The notes beneath the pieces were generated by a model that saw only the letters and a list, made by a program, of their open reading frames with translations, was not told the DNA's origin and made no database searches. A stretch of 12,314 nt of DNA, taken from NCBI GenBank assembly GCA_900753095.1, contig CAADXT010000062.1:1-12314 (forward strand). The letters are read 5' to 3'. Of this stretch, positions 6,472 through 12,314 are shown piece after piece. Both the position numbers and the translations under genes were made by a program. This DNA is from Eggerthellaceae bacterium (GTDB lineage: Bacteria > Actinomycetota > Coriobacteriia > Coriobacteriales > Eggerthellaceae). Within the stretch, counting starts at the first letter, position 1. Each line of letters begins with the position of its first letter.

Positions 6472-8424
6472 ATGAACGCCCACCATGTCCAGGAAACCGG
6501 GCAGGGCGTTGGCGGCAGGGGCCACCGTGGCAATGCCATCGGGCGTGAAGGCCTGCTGCTTTGCCCACGTTGATTGCTGCAGGCTTTCCAAACAGAACTC
6601 GGAGGCCCTGCCGCACAGCAGCCACATTCCATCGACGGCGCGTCCATCAACGTCCCGCGTCTCCAGCTTGTACTTGCGCAGACACTCCAGCATGCAGCTC
6701 TTCGCGTCGTTTTCCGAGCCGTCGAACTTCACCGCGGAGACTTTGCGGAACTTCGCGTCGAGAACCAGGGTCTTCGCGCTGCCGGGCATTTCATGGAGCA
6801 GCAGGAAATCAGGGGTCCAATACGAGTCGAAACCTGCGAAAGTAAGCGTGGTGCGATGCAGCGTTATGCCATGCTCTTCCCGCTCATCGCCGTAGATAAC
6901 CGGCTGATAGTACAACGTTAGGCGCTCGGAGCCGCGGGAAAGCCGATACACCGTGGCAACCTGCTCTTCGTTTCTGAAGTAGCGCGAATCGAGGGAATAC
7001 TCGACCATCTCGATGGGCTGCTCAAACGAAGCGTCTGGGGCAAACCCCCTTTGGCGCAACGACGAAAGAAGCTCGTAGAGGACATAGTATTCATACAGCT
7101 TGTCCATCTTCCATGTATGCAGCACCAGGCCATCGCGCTGCATCTCGAATGCGCCGAAACGTTCCCATTCCCGCATTGCCGCATGCAACGTTGCATAGGC
7201 GGGAATTTCCTGGAACGGCTTGGTGCGGCGCGGCAAGCGATAGTGTACTTCGCGCACATCGGGAATGGCACGTTTCAGGGCGTTGGCGATGCTGCGAACC
7301 TTGCGGCGCAGCGCCTGCGCCGCATTGAGCAAGGGCGCCTCGCGCTGAAGGCACGCCTGCACCACGGCAAGAGCCGGCATAAGCCCCGAACCCTCAGCCA
7401 AGCTCTGAAGATGGGTTTCCATCTCCCGAAGATGCGCCATATCGCGCTCCGACCCATCAAGAACACGCGTAAGCGCCGAATCAACCTCCGCGGCAAACGC
7501 CAGGGCCGCTCGATTTTCCAGCGTGTCGAATGTTTTACGCGGACGTTGGGTCCCCAAGTGCGTAGGAACGTAATGTTTGCCCTGCATCGTTACAGGCGTA
7601 TCGGCTTTGGTTTCGCGCAGCGTTTCCGGATGCGACGCCAGCCAAAACAGCTCCTCACGTCCCAAGCGCCTTACCTGCGAAGGAGCAACGGTAACGCTGC
7701 TCTTAGTGGTTCGGCAATACGCATGCGTGCACAAGAAATTGAGGTTCGCCTCGAAAGCGCGCACCGCCTTGCCGCACAACGCCAAGAACGAGGAAAGCGA
7801 CCCGGAGCTGTCGGCCACCGGGCCCGATTCAACCAGTGCGCGTCTATCAGCTTCAGTGCGCTTAGCCCCCAGCATCCAGCGAATTGCCTCGGCATCGCCA
7901 CTCATAAGCGTATCGATCATGCCAAGAACCGAAGCTTCCTGATCGTCCCTATCGCACACGCACGCTATGTCCTTGGTGGAAAGCCTCATACCGGGTTCGC
8001 CTTGCGAAGCAAGGAACAGCTCCACCGAGGCAAACCCGTACGTCATCGCAAAGGGGAACCACTCCCCTTCAGCTTCGGGAACCACCTGGTACAGAAAGCC
8101 TTCTCGGCCGTTAACCTCTTCGATATGGTTTCCCACCTTGCGAAGGCGCACGGCAACTGGCTCTTCGCCGTTTACGCGCCACAGCGCTTCGGCATCATCA
8201 ACATTGGCATCGGTTACCACGAGCGCACGATACGCGTGAGATTCGTGCACCGCGCCCTCGAACGCCAAGTCGAGCGAAGCAGGGCAATAGCCCTCCAAAA
8301 AGGGAAACTCCGTGCGCTTGTTTTCCGCTGAATCTACCAGGCGCAACCGCCAGAAATGCTGAACCTTATGCGAAGTACTGGAAATAGCCACTGTCTTCGC
8401 CGGCCTCAAGCATATGTTCCACAC
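6469..8424 (-). CDS. McrC-like nuclease, DUF2357-type with PD-(D/E)XK domain
   Basis: Encodes up to 651 residues, the probable nuclease partner of the McrB-like NTPase. A DUF2357-like middle region includes FDTLENRAALAF (299-310) and LYEYYVLYELLSSL (443-456), a signature of McrC/DUF2357/DUF524 proteins. The C-terminal PD-(D/E)XK nuclease core shows TPDF (537-540; Asp539) followed by LVLDAKFRK (553-561; Asp556, Lys558), so the active site appears intact. In McrBC systems such a subunit cuts DNA when activated by the NTPase ring. The start is uncertain: GTG 8424, with weak AAGG ahead, overlaps the mcrB-like gene by 59 bp, while TTG 8346 would begin 20 bp after the mcrB-like stop. Either way the two genes are tightly coupled. 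No helicase or methylase gene is adjacent. Sureness is high for the nuclease fold, moderate for the DUF2357 label. Confidence 0.82.
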   Translation of the reverse strand: MWNICLRPAKTVAISSTSHKVQHFWRLRLVDSAENKRTEFPFLEGYCPASLDLAFEGAVHESHAYRALVVTDANVDDAEALWRVNGEEPVAVRLRKVGNHIEEVNGREGFLYQVVPEAEGEWFPFAMTYGFASVELFLASQGEPGMRLSTKDIACVCDRDDQEASVLGMIDTLMSGDAEAIRWMLGAKRTEADRRALVESGPVADSSGSLSSFLALCGKAVRAFEANLNFLCTHAYCRTTKSSVTVAPSQVRRLGREELFWLASHPETLRETKADTPVTMQGKHYVPTHLGTQRPRKTFDTLENRAALAFAAEVDSALTRVLDGSERDMAHLREMETHLQSLAEGSGLMPALAVVQACLQREAPLLNAAQALRRKVRSIANALKRAIPDVREVHYRLPRRTKPFQEIPAYATLHAAMREWERFGAFEMQRDGLVLHTWKMDKLYEYYVLYELLSSLRQRGFAPDASFEQPIEMVEYSLDSRYFRNEEQVATVYRLSRGSERLTLYYQPVIYGDEREEHGITLHRTTLTFAGFDSYWTPDFLLLHEMPGSAKTLVLDAKFRKVSAVKFDGSENDAKSCMLECLRKYKLETRDVDGRAVDGMWLLCGRASEFCLESLQQSTWAKQQAFTPDGIATVAPAANALPGFLDMVGVH

Positions 8425-10960
8425 GTGCCTTGGTAAGCGGCAAGCCGCCCACTGCGCTTAGATCCTGCAGCAAGCCGCCCAGGCGCTCCTCGGTACCGGA
8501 AAGCACGGGCAGCACTTTCTGCGAAATGGCATAGTCAACCGGAGCGTACTGCGTCTGCGCCGACGAGCAGTCCATCAAAGCGGAGGCGGTATACGCGTAC
8601 TCGAGCATCATCTTCTGGCTGCGCGGACTTACCGGGTAGCGATGACGCGCGCACAGATCAAGCACTTCCTTCAGCTTCGCCTTCAGCTCCACGCTAAGCA
8701 TCGAGGAGCCTTTAGCGCCGAATGCTGCCTGAATCGCCTGGTAGGAATACGCATCGGCTGCTGCCGCGTCAAACGGCTGCAAAGCAGATTCGGTGTCTTC
8801 AAGCTCAAACGTTTGCGGGTCGAGCGTTACCACCCAGCTGCGATCAAGGAAGCGGGGCGAGAGCTCTTCGGTGGTGTGGTCGAAGTTAACCGTGGCAACA
8901 AAGCGAAGGTAGGTTGGCACGGCGAAAGCATGGTTGCCGCCCAGCGAAAGCTCAAACGGCCCCTTTCGAAAAGAATCGCACGCACGAAGGAAGGGCGACC
9001 AATAATGCTCGATGGAGCTCAAGTTCGCCTCGTCAAGCAGGACCAAGTACGGGGCCACTTCGCCAGGCGCAAGCTGCGCCGCGCTTTCGGCGCTCAGCAG
9101 CGAAAGGGCATCGAACACCGAAGCGTTCGACTTCTCCAACGATTTGCTGAAGGGATTGTAGTAGCCGATGAAATCCTTGTAGGAAGTCCAGCCCTTCTCA
9201 ACCGGCACCTCAACGAAACGCTGGGCAGCAGCGTTCTTCAGGCCCAGCACTTCGGCCAGAATGTTCACCAGAGAGGTTTTGCCCGTACCCGGCAGGCCGG
9301 CAAACGTGGTTATATAGCCCTGCGCAAGGCAGATAAGGACGTTCGCCACATCGTTCTTGCCCATATCGCGGCCAAAGCATTCGTTGATGCGCGTAGTTAC
9401 CGTATCGAGCAACGCTGCGGCATCAGACCCGTCGTCTTCGGAGATGGGATAGCGGCCCGCAACGCGCTCACTGAGGTTTCCGCCCTTTGCTGCCTGCGCT
9501 GAGCAGGAAGGCCCGGAATTCACGCCGGAAACAACCTGCTGCAAAACGGAATTCTCCAAAATCTTGCCCGTAAGCACCTCGTCGTTCGAGAAGCTTGCAA
9601 CGGCTTCCTCGATTTTGCGCTGGACCATAACGTTGCCCTGCTCAAGATGCTGTTTCTGCTGCTGCAGCTTTTCCACCTCTTCGGCAAGGCTGTTGCGCTC
9701 GTCCCGCGCCTTCTGAACCTGCGAGGCCATTTCGCACTCGAACGCCGCACGGCGCTGCCCCAGCTCGCTATCAAAGTGCTCCAGCTCTTCCTTTACTTGC
9801 CGCAGCTCCTTTTGCGCCTGCTTGGCTGAGGTTTTCGCTTCGGCGGCTTCGGCAGCATAACGGGCTTTTTCTTCCTCGACGCGCTCACGCACCAGGTCGT
9901 TTTCAAGCACTTTGTCGTAAAACGCCCTGAAGTGGTCGTTGGAGAGCACGTACTCGGCAAGCTGCGCCGCATCAGCATGCTCGATAACGGAATCTTTCAC
10001 CGCGTTCGGAAGAGAGGTCCAGCTTTCGTAATTGCTCAGAAGGCCCAGCATGCGCTCACGGCGCTCAGGGGTAAGCGTCAGCTTCGCCTGCTCGTCTGCG
10101 CATTCGGCAACCCCGCTTTTCAAAGCCCGCATCTGGGCTTTCGTGAATGAAGCTTCGCCCGTACGCGAAACCCTGCCAAGCGCGTCAAGCAGCTCCCTAT
10201 CGCTAATCCAGTCGATAACGTTGCTCGATGCCGCAAAAAGCGATTCAAGCTCTTCTGCGCTTACAAACTGCGAAACCAAAGCGCCCGAATCGTTCACGAT
10301 GTCTACGGAGAAATCGAAATCCGCCTCTTCGAACACGCCGATGGATAGGTTCCACGCCGTGCTGGCATGCAGCTGTATGCCGTTGCCCTCAACGGCAGTG
10401 GTTTCGAAGGGACCATAGTAACGACGCTGCTCGCCTACGCCCTGGGCCACCATGGCAAGCTTCGTTTGAGGAAGCTCTGATGCGGCACATCCGTGAACAG
10501 GCTGATCAAGCGCATGGCTTAAGTCGACGGCTTCCTGGATCTCAAGCACCTGGACCAGCAAACCGGAAAGCGGATGCTTGGCAAGCGGCGTGAACTCAAC
10601 CGATGAAGCGCCCTTGGCAAAATACGGGTCGATGATGCTGTTGTAGCGCGATTGCTCGTGTTCGGGGTAGTTGCGGTTCAAGCCCGGATGCTCGTCGTTT
10701 ACCGTCATAACCACCAGAGAGCCGAACATTTCCTTCATTTCATGCGGCGTAATGCGGCTAACCACCATCGGCAAGCAGCCGTTATCGGGGAATGCGCTTT
10801 TCTCCAGCAGCGTGAGCTTTTCACCTTCAACCAAGAACTGCGGATAGGCGAAGCACCTGCTAGCACCCTTGAACGCAGGATAGCTCACGTAAGTGAGCAA
10901 ATCACGATGCACGCATTCCTGGAAATTGCCCACTTCGCCTTCAGCAAGCGCAATGCTCAT
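8366..10960 (-). CDS. McrB-like AAA+ NTPase with long coiled coil
   Basis: Encodes an 864-residue protein. Start ATG 10960 has AAGGTGG just upstream; the in-frame ATG at 11050 has no such site and adds 30 residues. Residues 1-350 are an uncharacterised domain with YYGPFE (181-186) and WISDRELLDALG (251-262), probably target recognition. Residues about 358-456 are charged, heptad-like and rich in Glu, Lys, Gln and Ala, a clear coiled coil. The C-terminal half is an AAA+ domain of McrB type: Walker A GLPGTGKT (555-562), EKGWTSYKDFIGYYNP (588-603), Walker B VLLDEAN (640-646), VNFDHTTEELSP (691-702) at the McrB-signature/sensor position, and RFLDRS (703-708). McrB motors use GTP or ATP and form rings that recruit McrC. 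Large coiled coils fused to McrB are known in the CoCoNuT branch of McrBC systems, but its usual helicase gene is absent here. It leads an operon with the nuclease gene. Confidence 0.87.
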   Translation of the reverse strand: MSIALAEGEVGNFQECVHRDLLTYVSYPAFKGASRCFAYPQFLVEGEKLTLLEKSAFPDNGCLPMVVSRITPHEMKEMFGSLVVMTVNDEHPGLNRNYPEHEQSRYNSIIDPYFAKGASSVEFTPLAKHPLSGLLVQVLEIQEAVDLSHALDQPVHGCAASELPQTKLAMVAQGVGEQRRYYGPFETTAVEGNGIQLHASTAWNLSIGVFEEADFDFSVDIVNDSGALVSQFVSAEELESLFAASSNVIDWISDRELLDALGRVSRTGEASFTKAQMRALKSGVAECADEQAKLTLTPERRERMLGLLSNYESWTSLPNAVKDSVIEHADAAQLAEYVLSNDHFRAFYDKVLENDLVRERVEEEKARYAAEAAEAKTSAKQAQKELRQVKEELEHFDSELGQRRAAFECEMASQVQKARDERNSLAEEVEKLQQQKQHLEQGNVMVQRKIEEAVASFSNDEVLTGKILENSVLQQVVSGVNSGPSCSAQAAKGGNLSERVAGRYPISEDDGSDAAALLDTVTTRINECFGRDMGKNDVANVLICLAQGYITTFAGLPGTGKTSLVNILAEVLGLKNAAAQRFVEVPVEKGWTSYKDFIGYYNPFSKSLEKSNASVFDALSLLSAESAAQLAPGEVAPYLVLLDEANLSSIEHYWSPFLRACDSFRKGPFELSLGGNHAFAVPTYLRFVATVNFDHTTEELSPRFLDRSWVVTLDPQTFELEDTESALQPFDAAAADAYSYQAIQAAFGAKGSSMLSVELKAKLKEVLDLCARHRYPVSPRSQKMMLEYAYTASALMDCSSAQTQYAPVDYAISQKVLPVLSGTEERLGGLLQDLSAVGGLPLTKARVEHMLEAGEDSGYFQYFA

Positions 10961-11102
10961 GGTTCCACCTTCACTCAGGCCAGCAACAAGGCAGGCCACC
11001 ATCACGGAAACACGCAAGGCGCGCGCTTCCGCATATGCCCCCTGACGCATTACGGCAAGTGCCCAAATACGCTGATAAGCGCAAGCAACGGCCAGCGTCC
11101 TT

Positions 11103-11108
11103 TATAAT
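11103..11108 (+). promoter_or_regulatory. -10 box of the DUF4428 gene
   Basis: A perfect TATAAT lies 38 bp before the start codon, with no convincing -35 hexamer 16-18 bp upstream. On the opposite strand the overlapping bases 11106-11101 read TATAAA, 15 bp after TTGCAA, so the same spot may serve a divergent promoter for the mcrBC-like operon. A 6-bp inverted repeat ACGCTG (11069-11074)/CAGCGT (11093-11098) sits upstream and could be an operator, or chance. Confidence 0.5.
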
Positions 11109-11145
11109 CAAGATACAGCATTTGCAAACCTAGGGGTGATGCCTT

Positions 11146-11910
11146 ATGGGTCTGTTCAAGAACAACAAGAAAACATGCCCGTTGTGCGGCAAGCCAACAC
11201 CACGCGTGCTCCCTTTGAAGATCGAGGGCGAGGCAATCTGCTCGGATTGCGCCGGCAAAGCGTGTGCCGAAGGAAGCTCCGTAGCCGACATGAGCATGGA
11301 AGAGTTTAGGCGCCATTTGGCTTATCGGGAAGAAAACGCCCACGTGTTGGAAAGCTTCACCACCACAAAACAGGTGCCTTTCTGCGTGAACCGCGTGCTT
11401 CACATCGATGAGGGAAAACAGCTGCTCTATTTCGAGTGCGATGAGTTCAAGAGCAACCCGCCGGTTTTCCCGTTCTCGGAGCTCTCCTCGTACGTGTACT
11501 ACGAGCACATGAGCTCCGATAAGTTTTTCGACCCCGGTATAAACAAAGACCGTTGCCCGCTCATCATCAAACGCGGCGAGCATTTCGAGGAAAAGAGCCT
11601 GACGTTTATCCTGCAGGACCATCGCGATGGCATCCTGCGCCTCGAAAACGTTGTGGACCATCTGCTTGGCGCCGATGAGAAAATGCTGAGCCAGGTTCAT
11701 CCCATCGACGTGTTCCGCATTACCTTCGAATTCGAGAACCCCTATTTCAAGCGCATTGCCTTCGATTATCTGAGCCCTCGGTTGGACCTCGATGACAACG
11801 ATCAACTGCGCTGGTCTACCGAGTTCGCAACATATCTTGAACGCTGCCGCGCAATCATCGATGACGCAAAACGCGTAGGACGGGCAGTGGAGCCTATACT
11901 GAATCCGTAA
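11146..11910 (+). CDS. DUF4428-type zinc-ribbon protein
   Basis: Encodes a 254-residue protein with an N-terminal zinc ribbon: Cys11-x2-Cys14 and Cys32-x2-Cys35, the pattern of DUF4428 proteins. A beta-rich region follows from about residue 80 (VNRVLHIDEGKQLLYFECDEF), of the kind seen in this family where a short stored-value strand precedes a YVYYE-like element. Function is unknown; the zinc ribbon suggests a structural or binding role in the cytoplasm. Start ATG 11146 follows AGGGGTGAT (11132-11140). There is no signal peptide or membrane segment. The gene diverges from the mcrBC-like operon across a 185-bp gap and is followed by 113 bp before prfC. Whether it belongs with the defence-like module or is an ordinary chromosomal neighbour cannot be decided here. 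Confidence 0.78.
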   Translation: MGLFKNNKKTCPLCGKPTPRVLPLKIEGEAICSDCAGKACAEGSSVADMSMEEFRRHLAYREENAHVLESFTTTKQVPFCVNRVLHIDEGKQLLYFECDEFKSNPPVFPFSELSSYVYYEHMSSDKFFDPGINKDRCPLIIKRGEHFEEKSLTFILQDHRDGILRLENVVDHLLGADEKMLSQVHPIDVFRITFEFENPYFKRIAFDYLSPRLDLDDNDQLRWSTEFATYLERCRAIIDDAKRVGRAVEPILNP

Positions 11911-11961
11911 AGCATGTATAAAACAGCGCTTACCCCTGTTGCGAGCGATAACGATGCTTTA
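11908..11961 (+). other. inverted repeat in the leader/terminator region before prfC
   Basis: TAAAGCAT (11908-11915), which overlaps the DUF4428 gene stop codon, and ATGCTTTA (11954-11961) are a perfect 8-bp inverted repeat 38 bp apart. Inside it AACAG (11922-11926) and CTGTT (11936-11940) form a second small stem. Together they could fold into a long imperfect hairpin that ends the upstream transcript or structures the prfC leader. There is no T tract after the outer arm. Confidence 0.35.
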
Positions 11962-12023
11962 GGCTAGTCTCCGCACTATTTTCGCCCCCTTCCGGGCCAA
12001 CAATGCAAACCAGAAGGAACTAC

Positions 12024-12314
12024 ATGTCAAGCTTGCAAGAAGAAATCGCCTCCAGGCGCACCTTTGCCATCATCTCCCACCCCGACGCGGGCAAAACCAC
12101 CCTTACCGAAAAGCTGCTGTTGTACACCGGCAGTATCCAAACCGCTGGCTCGGTTAAGGGCAAAAGCAGCTCTAAGCATGCCGTTTCCGACTGGATGGAC
12201 ATCGAAAAGGAACGTGGCATCTCCGTTACCTCCTCGGTTTTGCAGTTCAACTACGACGGCTGCTGCGTGAACATTCTGGATACCCCTGGCCACCAGGACT
12301 TTTCCGAGGACACC
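12024..12314 (+). CDS. prfC: peptide chain release factor 3 (3' end outside window)
   Basis: The first 97 residues of RF3, the translational GTPase that recycles RF1 and RF2 from the ribosome after peptide release. Start ATG 12024 follows AGAAGGAAC (12012-12020). The GTPase motifs are clear: G1 SHPDAGKT (18-25), the switch region with ERGISVTSS, and G3 DTPGHQDF. The stretch SDWMDIEKERGISVTSS is characteristic of RF3 rather than of EF-G or TetM-type proteins. The gene runs off the right edge; the family is usually about 530 residues. Nothing looks broken in the visible part. Confidence 0.95.
   Translation, partial: MSSLQEEIASRRTFAIISHPDAGKTTLTEKLLLYTGSIQTAGSVKGKSSSKHAVSDWMDIEKERGISVTSSVLQFNYDGCCVNILDTPGHQDFSEDT

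Noticed and set aside
7051..8331. A 426-codon open frame on the plus strand
   Set aside because: It lies wholly antisense to the McrC-like gene, has no ribosome binding site or recognisable domain, and its composition (many His, Arg and Gln) is typical of a shadow frame in GC-rich DNA.
10961..11050. Longer N-terminus for the McrB-like protein starting at 11050
   Set aside because: No ribosome binding site before 11050, while AAGGTGG precedes the ATG at 10960; the extra 30 residues would also fill half of the promoter region.
11050..11805. A 251-codon open frame on the minus strand
   Set aside because: Antisense to the DUF4428 gene, which has a good start, a zinc-ribbon motif and a promoter.
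1..12314. CRISPR arrays, tRNA or rRNA genes, insertion sequences
   Set aside because: No regularly spaced repeats, cloverleaf-like sequences, rRNA stretches, transposase frames or terminal inverted repeats were seen on reading both strands.

Overview
The window looks like chromosomal DNA of a moderately GC-rich actinobacterium, most likely of the class Coriobacteriia (Eggerthellaceae-like). This rests on protein style and codon use only; no rRNA or other marker is present, so the placement is an inference. Genes are densely packed on both strands. No tRNA, rRNA, integrase, transposase, CRISPR array or obvious attachment-site repeat was seen.

Layout, left to right. (1) 1-1197, plus strand: the 3' part of an alpha/beta-hydrolase esterase whose 5' end lies outside the window, then a small nitroreductase-family flavoprotein. 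(2) 1204-1234: a strong 12-bp hairpin shared as a terminator by the nitroreductase gene and the gene converging on it. (3) 1244-3373, minus strand: a YgiQ/UPF0313-type radical SAM protein with an unusually long basic tail. (4) 3374-3854: a 480-bp intergenic region rich in hairpins. It includes an extended -10 box followed by two terminator-like stem-loops with T tracts, which may be a small RNA or an attenuated leader of the next operon. (5) 3855-6459, plus strand: an apparent three-gene operon of a ClpP-like serine peptidase with an intact Ser-His-Asp triad, a VirD4/TraG-family coupling ATPase without transmembrane segments, and an acidic protein of unknown function. No other conjugation gene (relaxase, VirB4, pilus protein) accompanies the VirD4-like gene. 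(6) 6469-10960, minus strand: a two-gene McrBC-like module. It encodes a coiled-coil plus McrB-type AAA+ NTPase and, overlapping it by 59 bp, a DUF2357-like PD-(D/E)XK nuclease. (7) 11146-11910, plus strand and divergent from mcrBC: a DUF4428-type zinc-ribbon protein. (8) 12024 to the window end: the start of the peptide chain release factor 3 gene (prfC).

Housekeeping-type genes (ygiQ, prfC) flank an accessory block of about 8 kb holding the ClpP/VirD4 operon and the McrBC-like pair. The McrBC-like pair is best read as a type IV restriction or antiviral system. The ClpP/VirD4/unknown operon is the most interesting part: it joins a peptidase and a soluble DNA- or substrate-translocase-like ATPase outside any recognisable conjugation locus, next to a defence-like module.
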